Below, in pieces: positions 36,873 to 45,063 of a DNA stretch of 64,000 bases (positions within the stretch are counted from its first letter, which is position 1; each line of letters begins with the position of its first letter). A program made the translations under genes and the position numbers. The DNA is from Phytopseudomonas argentinensis (GTDB taxonomy: Bacteria; Pseudomonadota; Gammaproteobacteria; Pseudomonadales; Pseudomonadaceae), in contig NZ_FORC01000003.1 of the NCBI RefSeq assembly GCF_900113905.1, positions 310,001-374,000 of the forward strand, in the 5' to 3' direction. The notes beneath the pieces were generated by a model. The model ran no database searches. It was not told where the DNA came from and was given only the letters and a program-made list of their open reading frames with translations.

Positions 36873-38039
36873 TTATGACCTGAAGCGCGCCAGCGAGAAT
36901 GCCGACAGGTCAACGGTGCCCGGCTCGTTGCAATGCTGCATGGCCAGCGCCTCACCGATACCGGCGGAATGCTTGAAGCCGTGCCCCGAACAGGCTGACA
37001 CCAGGGTCACGTTGGCCATCTGCGGATGGGCATCGATGATGAAGTTGAAATCCGGGGTAATGGTGTAGGTGCACACCTTGGACTTCAGCACCCGCCGGGA
37101 AACGCCCAGCAGCCGGCCAGCCACGTGGGTGTCGTACAGGGCATCGATATCCGCCTGGCTGACACGGCGATCCACGGTATCCGGGTCGCAGCCCTCGAGG
37201 TATTGTTCGGTGGCGATCTTGATGGCGTTCTCGCCCGGCAACGGCGGAAAGCCGTAACAACTGTCGGTATCGGCCGCGCCGTGCAGCAGGATGTACACCG
37301 GCGAGTCGGCGGCAAAGCGCTCGGGCTCGTCCAGTTCGAACCACACCAGTTGCTGGCGACAGACCTTGAGCAGGCCGTCGACCGACGCACCCAACAGCTT
37401 GCCCGTCCACATACCGGCGCAGACGATGGCTTTGCCCGCCGTCAGCGTGCCACTGCTCGTGCGCAGCCGAACGCCTCCGGTATCCGACTCGATAGCCTCG
37501 ACCGGCGTATTGCTGTGCAAGACCGCGCCCAGTGCCTCGGCCAGCCGCAGCTGTACCTCAATGGCCAGCTCGGGGCGCACGTAACCGGCACCCGGTTCGT
37601 AATAGCCGGTGGCCGCATCGCCGAAGCTGCCGAACTGCGGAAACCGCGCGCGAACTTGATCGGCATCCAGCAGGCTGTGCTCGATGCCGAAACGCGCGGC
37701 CAGCGCCGCCGTTTCGCCGCCGAAGTCCGCCGTGCCATGGCCGCGGGTCGGTTCCCTGCTGCTGCTGAGCATCAGCATGCCGCAAGCCTCGAACAGCGCT
37801 TCGCCGCTCTGCGCCTCCAGCTCACGCCAGATGCGTTGGGAGTTGAGCGCCAGCGGCACATAGGCGGCGCCCTCGCCCACTGCCTGGCGGGTGATACGCG
37901 TGTCACCGTGGCTGGAGCCCTGGTCATGGGGCGGCGCGTAACGGTCCACGCCAGCCACGCGCACACCGCGCTTGGCCAACTGATAGAGGGTGGCGGCGCC
38001 CATGGCGCCCAGGCCGATCACGATAACGTCGTAGTGCAT
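36873..38039 (-). CDS. solA: Sarcosine/N-methyltryptophan oxidase family flavoenzyme (SolA-like)
   Basis: 388-residue FAD-dependent amine oxidase. The dinucleotide-binding motif GLGAMGAATLYQLAKRG is at residues 9-25, followed by HDQGSSHGDTRITRQ, which is characteristic of monomeric sarcosine oxidases. The covalent FAD attachment cysteine is probably C323 in KVCTYTITPDFNFIID. It would demethylate an N-methyl amino acid, releasing formaldehyde and H2O2. It starts 8 bases after the HD hydrolase stop, suggesting co-transcription. Substrate (N-methyltryptophan versus sarcosine) is not certain. Confidence 0.85.
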   Translation of the reverse strand: MHYDVIVIGLGAMGAATLYQLAKRGVRVAGVDRYAPPHDQGSSHGDTRITRQAVGEGAAYVPLALNSQRIWRELEAQSGEALFEACGMLMLSSSREPTRGHGTADFGGETAALAARFGIEHSLLDADQVRARFPQFGSFGDAATGYYEPGAGYVRPELAIEVQLRLAEALGAVLHSNTPVEAIESDTGGVRLRTSSGTLTAGKAIVCAGMWTGKLLGASVDGLLKVCRQQLVWFELDEPERFAADSPVYILLHGAADTDSCYGFPPLPGENAIKIATEQYLEGCDPDTVDRRVSQADIDALYDTHVAGRLLGVSRRVLKSKVCTYTITPDFNFIIDAHPQMANVTLVSACSGHGFKHSAGIGEALAMQHCNEPGTVDLSAFSLARFRS

Positions 38040-38047
38040 GGGATTCT

Positions 38048-38707
38048 CTACTGCTCGAAGGGCTGGGTTTCGTCGCGAAAAGCCTCGAGGAAGGCGACCA
38101 TCCGCCCATGCCGCTGCTGCGCCAAACGCGCGCCAGCCACAGTCTGAAAGCCGGAGGCCAGGCCCAGCAGCTTGGTGTGGAAATGATCCAGGGCGAAACG
38201 CTGATCATCCAGCGGGCGATGCCGGGCATCGATATCCTCGGCATCGTAGAGCGCGCTGCCCAGGCGCCCGGACACATGGAAACAACGCGCCACGCCGATC
38301 AGGCCGATGGCATCCAGGCGGTCGGCGTCCTGCAGGATGCGCGCCTCCAGGCTGGTGGGCATGATGGCGGCGGAAAAACTGTGCGCCTCGATGGCATGGC
38401 ACACGGCGGCGATGCGCTCGCTCGGCCAGCCGAGGTCAGCGAGCAATTCACTGGCGCGCGCAGCGGACAATCGCGAAGCGCTGGAGCGCAGGGGCGAATT
38501 CTTTTCCACCGCCACACAGTCGTGCAGCAACACGGCTGCCAGCAGCAGTTCGAGGTCACCGCCCTCTTCACGCTGCAGTCGTCGCACATTGGCCCAGACC
38601 CGCTGCAGGTGCGACATATCATGGGCGCCGTCGTCGCTCGACGGCGCGCAGCAGGCCAACAATTGATCGGCAAGCTCGGCGTAGGGGGCAAAGCAATTCA
38701 GGTTCAT
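38048..38707 (-). CDS. HD-domain phosphohydrolase
   Basis: About 219 residues. Metal-binding HD motifs: an N-terminal His in AHDMSHLQRVW, the HD pair in LLHDC, a His in CHAIEAHSFS and a late Asp in DADRLDAIG. The family hydrolyses nucleotides or similar phosphoesters in the cytoplasm. The ATG at 38707 (MNLNCFAP) is chosen, but the in-frame ATG at 38728 is also possible. It is placed before the SolA-like gene on the same strand. Substrate unknown. Confidence 0.78.
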   Translation of the reverse strand: MNLNCFAPYAELADQLLACCAPSSDDGAHDMSHLQRVWANVRRLQREEGGDLELLLAAVLLHDCVAVEKNSPLRSSASRLSAARASELLADLGWPSERIAAVCHAIEAHSFSAAIMPTSLEARILQDADRLDAIGLIGVARCFHVSGRLGSALYDAEDIDARHRPLDDQRFALDHFHTKLLGLASGFQTVAGARLAQQRHGRMVAFLEAFRDETQPFEQ

Positions 38708-38930
38708 CGACAGGGCGCCATCGGCCAAAGCCGCACCTTAGGGCCAGGCGCCAGCGCTCGCAAGCCGCACGATGAGATATGGCGCCTTGCCATTACTGGA
38801 CAAGCTCATAGGGCTTGCGCCACCTTTGGCAGCTTCGCCGAGCAGCCTGGCGGCACGCCACAGCCGTATCGGCCCATCGATTTTCGACAGACCCGCCTAT
38901 TTGAGCGCACATTCCAAACGGCGTCTCAGC

Positions 38931-38954
38931 AGATAACCGTGTTCCCGGTTATCT
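38931..38954 (+). promoter_or_regulatory. 9-bp hairpin in the vgrG leader
   Basis: AGATAACCG (38931-38939) pairs with CGGTTATCT (38946-38954) around TGTTCC, 33 bases before the vgrG ATG. GGA triplets (38963, 38977) lie between it and the start. This could be an operator or a post-transcriptional control element such as an RsmA-bound leader; only the hairpin itself is seen. Confidence 0.4.
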
Positions 38955-38986
38955 TTGGCACAGGATGGCATCGCAGGGATACGCAC

Positions 38987-41212
38987 ATGGCAATCACACA
39001 ACAGTCGCGCATGGCCAAGGTCAATAGCCCGCTCGGCGACAACGTGCTGGTGATGGAACGCCTGGCCGGCAACGAATCCCTGGGCCGCCTGTTTCACTAC
39101 GAGCTGAGCCTGGCGTCGGAAAATTCCTCGCTGAAACTCAATGCCCTGCTCGGCAAGCCCATGGGCCTGGCGGTACAACTGGCCGACGGCAGCGACCGCT
39201 ACTTCCACGGCATCGTCGCGCGCTGCAGCCAGACCGCCCACCGTGGCCAGTTCGCCAGCTACCAGGTCACCCTCAAGCCCTGGCTGTGGCTGCTGTCGCG
39301 CACCTCCGACTGCCGTATCTTCCAGAGCAAGACGGTGCCGGACATCGTCAAGCAGGTGTTCCGCGACCTGGGCTTTTCCGACTTCGAGGACGCCCTCACC
39401 CGCTCCTACCGTGAATGGGACTACTGCGTGCAGTACCGCGAAACCAGCTTCGATTTCGTCAGCCGGCTGATGGAGCAGGAAGGTATCTACTACTACTTCC
39501 GCCATGAGCAGGAGCGCCACGTGCTGGTGCTCTGCGACGCCTACGGCGCCCACAGCACGGCACCCGGTTACGCGCGCGTGCCCTTCTACCCGCTCGACGA
39601 CCAGATGCGCGAGCGTGACCACATTCACGACTGGCACCTGGCCCACGAAGTGCAGCCCGGCTCCCTGGCGCTCAACGACTACGACTTCCAGCGCCCCAGC
39701 GCACGCCTGGAAGTACGCTCCAGCATCGCCCGCGAGCACGCCAACGCCGACTATCCGCTCTACGACTACCCGGGCGAATACGTGCAGAGCAAGGACGGCG
39801 AGCAGTACGCGCGCAATCGCATCGAGGCCATCCAGGCGCAGCACGAGCAGATCCGCCTGAAGGGCAATGCCCGCGGCCTGGGCAGCGGGCACCTGTTCAA
39901 CCTTACCGATTACCCGCGCGACGACCAGAACCGCGAGTACCTGATCGTCGACAGCGAATACACCATCACCCAGGACCTGTACGAGAGCGGCCGCGACAGC
40001 GAAAACTTCCAGTTCGACAGCAGCCTGACCTGCATCGACGCCAGCCAGGTATTCCGCCCGCTACCGCGGACCGTGCAGCCCATCGTGCAGGGCCCGCAGA
40101 CGGCCATGGTGGTCGGCCCCAAGGGTGAGGAAATCTGGACCGACCAGTACGGCCGCGTGAAGGTGCACTTCTACTGGGACCGCCACGATCAGTCCAACGA
40201 GAACAGCTCCTGCTGGATTCGCGTGTCGCAGAACTGGGCCGGCAAGAACTGGGGCTCTATCCAGATTCCGCGTATCGGCCAGGAAGTCATCGTCAGCTTT
40301 CTGGAAGGTGACCCCGACCGGCCGATCATCACCGGCCGCGTCTACAACGCCGAACAGACGGTGCCCTACGACTTGCCCGCCAATGCCACGCAAAGCGGCA
40401 CCAAGAGCCGCTCGAGCAAGGGCGGCACGCCAGCCAACTTTAACGAAATCCGCATGGAGGACAAGAAGGGCGAAGAGCAGTTGTTCATCCATGCCGAGAA
40501 GAACCAGGACATCGAGGTCGAGAACGACGAGACCCACTGGGTCGGCCACGACCGCACCAAGACCATCGACAACGACGAGACGGTGCACGTCAAACACGAC
40601 CGCACCGAGACGGTGGACAACAACGAGACCATCACCATCGGCGTCGACCGTACCGAAAAGGTCGGCAACAACGAGTCCATCACCATCGGTGTTAACCGCA
40701 CCGAAAATGTGGGCAGCAACGAATCGATCAGCATTGGTGCCAACCGTACCGAGAGCGTCGGCAGTAACGAGACCATCAGCATCGGTGCCAACCGCACCGA
40801 GAGCGTGGGCAGCAACGAAACCATCAGCATCGGTGCCAACCGCACCGAAAGCGTGGGTAACAACGAGCGCATCACCATCGGCGCCGACCGCACCGAGCTG
40901 GTCACCGCAAACGAAAGCGTGTTCATCGGCGCCAACCAGACCACCGCCGTCGGCGGCAGCGAATCGCGCTACGTGCGTGGCGAGCGCAACACCCGCATCG
41001 GCAAGGACGACACCCTAAACGTCGGCAAGAACTTCGTACTCAAGGCCGGCGACTCGATCACCCTGCAGACCGGCGCCGCCAGCATCACCATGAAAAAGGA
41101 CGGCACCATCGTCATCCGTGGCAAGAACATCAGCGTCGACGGCTCCGGGGCGATCAACGTCAAGGCCGCCAAGAACATCGTGATGAAAGGCCAGAAGATC
41201 CTGCAAAACTAG
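38987..41212 (+). CDS. vgrG: VgrG spike protein of the type VI secretion system
   Basis: 741-residue VgrG, the trimeric tip that sits on the Hcp tube and carries effectors out of the cell. The gp27-like part covers about residues 1-380 (FHYELSLASENSSLKLNALL; YREWDYCVQYRETSFDFVSR), then the gp5 OB-fold (GRVKVHFYWDRHD; SCWIRVSQNWAGKNWGSIQI; EVIVSFLEGDPDRPIITGRV). Residues 514-680 consist of about ten 16-residue repeats of the type NETISIGANRTESVGS forming the beta-helix spike. The ATG at 38987 gives the canonical start MAITQQSRMAKVNSPLGDN; the open frame upstream belongs to another strand's gene. The following gene order equals the vgrG1b locus of P. aeruginosa. Confidence 0.93.
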   Translation: MAITQQSRMAKVNSPLGDNVLVMERLAGNESLGRLFHYELSLASENSSLKLNALLGKPMGLAVQLADGSDRYFHGIVARCSQTAHRGQFASYQVTLKPWLWLLSRTSDCRIFQSKTVPDIVKQVFRDLGFSDFEDALTRSYREWDYCVQYRETSFDFVSRLMEQEGIYYYFRHEQERHVLVLCDAYGAHSTAPGYARVPFYPLDDQMRERDHIHDWHLAHEVQPGSLALNDYDFQRPSARLEVRSSIAREHANADYPLYDYPGEYVQSKDGEQYARNRIEAIQAQHEQIRLKGNARGLGSGHLFNLTDYPRDDQNREYLIVDSEYTITQDLYESGRDSENFQFDSSLTCIDASQVFRPLPRTVQPIVQGPQTAMVVGPKGEEIWTDQYGRVKVHFYWDRHDQSNENSSCWIRVSQNWAGKNWGSIQIPRIGQEVIVSFLEGDPDRPIITGRVYNAEQTVPYDLPANATQSGTKSRSSKGGTPANFNEIRMEDKKGEEQLFIHAEKNQDIEVENDETHWVGHDRTKTIDNDETVHVKHDRTETVDNNETITIGVDRTEKVGNNESITIGVNRTENVGSNESISIGANRTESVGSNETISIGANRTESVGSNETISIGANRTESVGNNERITIGADRTELVTANESVFIGANQTTAVGGSESRYVRGERNTRIGKDDTLNVGKNFVLKAGDSITLQTGAASITMKKDGTIVIRGKNISVDGSGAINVKAAKNIVMKGQKILQN
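40526..41020 (+). repeat. 48-nt coding repeats of the VgrG spike
   Basis: About ten tandem 48-base units, each encoding one 16-residue beta-helix turn. The units between roughly 40715 and 40865 are nearly identical at DNA level, indicating recent expansion or gene conversion. They are in-frame and entirely within vgrG. Confidence 0.85.
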
Positions 41213-41237
41213 GCCGCGATCAGCGCCAGGAGCCCCC

Positions 41238-41687
41238 ATGACTGTCCAGCACCACACTCCCGCCGCCGCCACTCGCCTGGACGGCGTGGTCATCGGCGTA
41301 CTGCTCGATGTGCCGAAAGCCTCCAGCCCAGTGGTGGCCTTTGCCGGCTGTCCGTTGGAGACCGGCATCGCCGCGACCACCACCACGGCCCTCAGCCGCG
41401 AGGACATCGGCGCCCAGGTAGCGCTGATGTTCGTTGGTGGCGACCCGACCCAGCCACTGGTGATCGGTCGCATCCAGCGCCTGCCGCAGGCAGCGGGGCC
41501 GGCGGCCGTCGCGCATCTGGACGGCGAGCGCCTGGAATTCAGCGCCGAGCGCGAGATCGTGCTGCGCTGCGGCAAGGCCAGCATCACCCTGACCCGCGAA
41601 GGCAAGGTGCTGATCAAGGGCGCCTATCTATCCAGCCGCTCCAGCGGCGTGAACCGCATCAAGGGCGGTTCGGTGCAGATCAACTAA
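41238..41687 (+). CDS. DUF6484 protein, T6SS accessory
   Basis: 149-residue protein of the DUF6484 type (RLDGVVIGVLLDVPKASSPV; GAQVALMFVGGDPTQPLVIG). The second half resembles a small gp5/VgrG-like OB and spike segment (LEFSAEREIVLRCGKASITL; EGKVLIKGAYLSSRSSGVNR), so it may sit near the spike or chaperone cargo. It is 25 bases after vgrG and 9 bases before the DUF2169 gene. Role inferred from location only. Confidence 0.75.
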   Translation: MTVQHHTPAAATRLDGVVIGVLLDVPKASSPVVAFAGCPLETGIAATTTTALSREDIGAQVALMFVGGDPTQPLVIGRIQRLPQAAGPAAVAHLDGERLEFSAEREIVLRCGKASITLTREGKVLIKGAYLSSRSSGVNRIKGGSVQIN

Positions 41688-41696
41688 GAGCCGCCC

Positions 41697-42809
41697 ATGG
41701 AACTGCTCAACGCCACCCGGATGGTGGCCGCCTACAATCAGGGCCTGGACGCCGATGGCCGCGAATACCTGGTGGTCATCGTCAAGGGCACCTTCGACCT
41801 GCCGGTAGATGGCAGCGTGGCGCGCCTGCTCGATGAGCAGCAGCCGCTGCTGATGAGCGATACCTTCGCCGGTGACCCGGCACTCTCGGCGCCACTGCGC
41901 GAGTTCGACTTCGCGCCGTTCAAGCCTTACTGCGACGTGCTGGTCAGCGGCAGCGCCCATGCGCCGGGCGGCCGCCCGGTCAGCCAGCTGACCGTGGGCA
42001 TCCGCGTCGGCCGGGTCAGCAAGGCATTCAGCGTGTACGGCCCGCGGCATTGGCAGCCCGGCGCCCTGGGCACCAGCGCCGGCGCGCCACAGCCCTTCGT
42101 GCGCCAGGACATTTCCTACGCCAGCGCCTTCGGCGGCAACCACCCGGCACCCGGCAACCCCGAGCAGTTGCTGTGCAACCTGCGCAACCCGGCCGGCCAG
42201 GGCTGGTACCCACGCAGCCTGGGCGGTGGCACCGTGGTCGGCATGCCGATGCCCAATACCGAAAAGCTCGGCCAGCCCGTGGATGCGCCCCATGGCGATT
42301 TCGAACCCATGGCCCTCGGCCCGCTGGGCAAGCACTGGCAGGCGCGCGTCGGCTTCGCCGGCACCTACGACCAGGCCTGGCAGGACGAGCAGTTTCCCTT
42401 CCTGCCCAGAGACTTCGACGAGCGCTACTTCCAGGCGGCCCCGGCCGATCAGCAGACCGACTACCTCAAGGGTGGCGAAGACGTCTTCCTGCTCGGCCTG
42501 CTGCCCACCGAGCGCGCCGGCTTCCGGGTGCCCAGCGTGCGCATGCCGGTAACCTATTTCCTCAGCACCGGTGGCCATGAAACGGCGCAGGCGGTCATCG
42601 ACACCCTGCTGGTCGACACCGACGCCAACCGTGTGGAAATCACCTGGCGCACGCGCCGGCCACTCAAGCGCAGCCTGTTCGAGATCGCTCAGGTGCTGGT
42701 GGGCGAGAAATCCCGGGGCTGGTGGCGCGCCCGCGAACTGGGCAAGGACTACTATCCGTCGCTGGCCGCGTTGAGCCGCAGCCGTTCGACCGAGGATGAC
42801 CTGTCATGA
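41697..42809 (+). CDS. DUF2169 T6SS effector-loading adaptor
   Basis: 370-residue DUF2169-family protein (MVAAYNQGLDADGREYLVVI; SKAFSVYGPRHWQPG; FVRQDISYASAFGGNHPAPG). DUF2169 proteins are adaptors that help load PAAR-type effectors onto VgrG. The gene overlaps the next start by 4 bases. It stands two genes upstream of the DUF4150-GHH toxin, its probable client. Confidence 0.82.
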   Translation: MELLNATRMVAAYNQGLDADGREYLVVIVKGTFDLPVDGSVARLLDEQQPLLMSDTFAGDPALSAPLREFDFAPFKPYCDVLVSGSAHAPGGRPVSQLTVGIRVGRVSKAFSVYGPRHWQPGALGTSAGAPQPFVRQDISYASAFGGNHPAPGNPEQLLCNLRNPAGQGWYPRSLGGGTVVGMPMPNTEKLGQPVDAPHGDFEPMALGPLGKHWQARVGFAGTYDQAWQDEQFPFLPRDFDERYFQAAPADQQTDYLKGGEDVFLLGLLPTERAGFRVPSVRMPVTYFLSTGGHETAQAVIDTLLVDTDANRVEITWRTRRPLKRSLFEIAQVLVGEKSRGWWRARELGKDYYPSLAALSRSRSTEDDLS

Positions 42810-43843
42810 GTGCCCTCAGCATCCTCTCCAGCGGCATGCTCAGCGCCGTAGGCCTGAGCGCGCCAGCCAGCTGCGCGGCGATCCGCTGTGCCCTCGACAA
42901 CTTTCAGGAAACCCGCTTCATCGACGCCGGCGGCGAATGGCAGGTCGCTGCCAGCGTGCCGCTGGAGGAGCCGTGGCGCGGGCGTACCAAGCTGGTGAAG
43001 ATGGCTGCCCGTGCCATCGCCGAAAGCCTGACGGGCGTGCCGGGCATCGATTGCGCCGCCACGCCGCTGCTGCTCGGCGTTGCCGAACTGGATCGCCCAG
43101 GGCGTAGCGACGGCCTGGACACCAGCCTGCTACGCGATATCGAGTGCGAGTTGGGCGTGCGCTTTCATGAAGCTTCCACGCTGATCCCGCGGGGCCGGGT
43201 CAGCGCCGGCGTGGCGCTGCTCAATGCACGCCGGCTGATCCACGAAGGCGGCCACCGCCACGTGCTGATCGCCGGGGTCGACTCCTTTCTCAACGCCGCC
43301 ACCCTGTCCGCCTTCGAGCAGCGCCAGCGGCTGCTCACCAGCCGCCATTCCAATGGTTTCATTCCCGGCGAAGGTGCGGCAGCGGTGGTGGTCGGCGCGC
43401 CCGTGCGCCAGGACGCCGAGCAACTGATCTGCATGGGGCTGGGCTTTGGCGTCGAGAAGGCCAGCGTGGAAGCCGACGATATCCCGCTGCGCGCCGACGG
43501 CCTGGTGCAGGCCACCCAGGCGGCGCTCAAGGACGGCAACTGCCGTATGGAGCAGATGGACTACCGGCTGACCGACAACTCCGGCGAGCAGTACTACTTC
43601 AAGGAAGCCGCCCTGGCGCTGAGTCGCACGCTGCGGGTGGTCAAGGAGGAGTTCGACATCTGGCACCCCGCCGACTGCATCGGCGAATGCGGCGCGGCCA
43701 TCGGCCCGGCCATGCTGGCGGTGGCATTGGCCGCCTCGCGCAAGGGTTACAGCCTGGGCTCGAACATCGTCTATCAACTGGGCAACGATGCCGGCGAGCG
43801 CGCCGTGGCGTTGCTGCGTTACCAACGGGTAGGAGCAGCCTGA
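42806..43843 (+). CDS. Thiolase/ketosynthase-fold protein, T6SS-associated, likely non-catalytic
   Basis: 345 residues of beta-ketoacyl synthase fold. FIPGEGAAAVVVGAP (residues 185-199) is the family's GFVPGEGA motif. However, where a ketosynthase has its nucleophilic cysteine the sequence reads RVSAGVALLN (S133-A134-G135), the HGTGT-type histidine is replaced in TDNSGEQYY (256-264), and the second histidine in ECGAAIGP (294-301). The catalytic Cys-His-His triad therefore seems lost, suggesting a structural or adaptor role. PA0098 at the vgrG1b locus is the likely counterpart. Confidence 0.75.
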   Translation: MSALSILSSGMLSAVGLSAPASCAAIRCALDNFQETRFIDAGGEWQVAASVPLEEPWRGRTKLVKMAARAIAESLTGVPGIDCAATPLLLGVAELDRPGRSDGLDTSLLRDIECELGVRFHEASTLIPRGRVSAGVALLNARRLIHEGGHRHVLIAGVDSFLNAATLSAFEQRQRLLTSRHSNGFIPGEGAAAVVVGAPVRQDAEQLICMGLGFGVEKASVEADDIPLRADGLVQATQAALKDGNCRMEQMDYRLTDNSGEQYYFKEAALALSRTLRVVKEEFDIWHPADCIGECGAAIGPAMLAVALAASRKGYSLGSNIVYQLGNDAGERAVALLRYQRVGAA

Positions 43844-45051
43844 TGGCCAACGAGGTCTATGCCAACAACCGGGAGATTTCCTGCAAGGCAGCCAGCGGCA
43901 AATCCATCGCCGCCTTTCCCGACGTCTGCTTCACCCCGCCGCAAACGCCGCCGATGCCCCTGGGCATCCCGATCCCGTACCCCAACACCGGGCTGTCCAA
44001 GGACACCACCAAGGGCACGCGCACCATCCGCATCACCCGCAAGGAAGTGATGCTCAAGAACAAGAGCTACTACAAGACCAGCTACGGCGACGAGCCTGGC
44101 CGCGCCCCGAAGAAAGGCATCATCACCAGCAAGATCAAGGGCAAGGTGTACTTCACCTCCTGGTCGATGGACGTCAAGTTCGAAGGCAAGAACGTGGTGC
44201 GGCATATGGATTTGACGACTCATAACCATGGGTCGATGCCTGGGAATACGCCGACCTGGCCTTATCTGGATCAGATGGCGGTGAGCAAGGGTGAAGGGCC
44301 GTGCAAGGAAGACATCAAGAAAGAGAAAGATGCGTGCAAGGAATACACCCCTCATGGGGATGGGGACCCATGCCCGCCGACCACGGAACTGGTGAAAGCC
44401 AAAAAAGCGCGGGCGCTTACCGCTAAGGGCTCCCCTGCCAGGGCCCAGGCCAATACGTCCGTTAAAAGCGCCTACGAGCAACTCGCCAGTAAGAATCGAG
44501 CCAACAAATGCCTGCAGGCTCGGCGCTGCATGCTAACGCCCTACAAACCCAAAGGCCGCGGCAAAACCCGCCAGCCGGGCTGTTGCCCTGGCCAAACAGG
44601 CCACCATCTCATAGAAGCTTCAGCGTTCCTTGAGCCAGGTACCCGCAAAGAAGGCGGTTCCTTAAGAGCGCAATTCAAAAACTCGAAATATGACCTTGAT
44701 CGAGCACCCTGCGTGTGTGCAGAAGGCCCTGACAATACGACCGCGACCCACGGCTTGATGCACACCTACCAAGGTGTCAGAGCAAAAAAACTTGCTCCAG
44801 ATGGCACATGGACCTTGCGCCAGGCCACCGAATGCGGCGCGGCATCAGTGAATATGGTCTTTCAGAGTGGATGTGATCAGCAGTGCCTGGAGTCGCAACT
44901 CAATGCCTACCATTCCAGTCCGGAAGTGGGCGTAAAACCAGATACGAAAATACCGTCTTCACCCAGTGGTAAAACCGACAGCGCAGTTGCTGAGCTGGCT
45001 TGGTCGAGTTACGACCGCGCCAAACAGAGCACCCGCATGAGCCGCCGGTAA
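43843..45051 (+). CDS. DUF4150 PAAR-like effector with C-terminal GHH nuclease (Tse7-like)
   Basis: 402-residue T6SS effector. Residues 1-140 form the DUF4150/PAAR-like cap (ANNREISCKAASGKSIAAFP; VCFTPPQTPPMPLGIPIPYP; HNHGSMPGNTPTWPYLDQM). A lysine- and cysteine-rich linker follows. The C-terminal toxin has the nuclease motif G253-H254-H255 in CCPGQTGHHLIEA, characteristic of the Tox-GHH2 type, with further histidines in THGLMHTYQG and HSSPEVG. It should cut DNA in the recipient cell. The start overlaps the previous stop (TGATG). Base use changes sharply near 44200, where the toxin part begins. Tse7 (PA0099) is the closest named analogue. Confidence 0.85.
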   Translation: MANEVYANNREISCKAASGKSIAAFPDVCFTPPQTPPMPLGIPIPYPNTGLSKDTTKGTRTIRITRKEVMLKNKSYYKTSYGDEPGRAPKKGIITSKIKGKVYFTSWSMDVKFEGKNVVRHMDLTTHNHGSMPGNTPTWPYLDQMAVSKGEGPCKEDIKKEKDACKEYTPHGDGDPCPPTTELVKAKKARALTAKGSPARAQANTSVKSAYEQLASKNRANKCLQARRCMLTPYKPKGRGKTRQPGCCPGQTGHHLIEASAFLEPGTRKEGGSLRAQFKNSKYDLDRAPCVCAEGPDNTTATHGLMHTYQGVRAKKLAPDGTWTLRQATECGAASVNMVFQSGCDQQCLESQLNAYHSSPEVGVKPDTKIPSSPSGKTDSAVAELAWSSYDRAKQSTRMSRR

Positions 45052-45063
45052 TGAGGAAATAGA

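Noticed and set aside
38108..38986. N-terminal extension of VgrG
   Set aside because: It lies over the HD hydrolase on the other strand; VgrG proteins begin at the MAITQQS start.
40366..40944. 192-codon minus-strand repetitive open frame
   Set aside because: Antisense of the VgrG repeat region; the regularity is that of the coding repeat.
40526..41020. Possible CRISPR-like array
   Set aside because: Repeats are 48 bases, contiguous, without unique spacers and in frame with VgrG.
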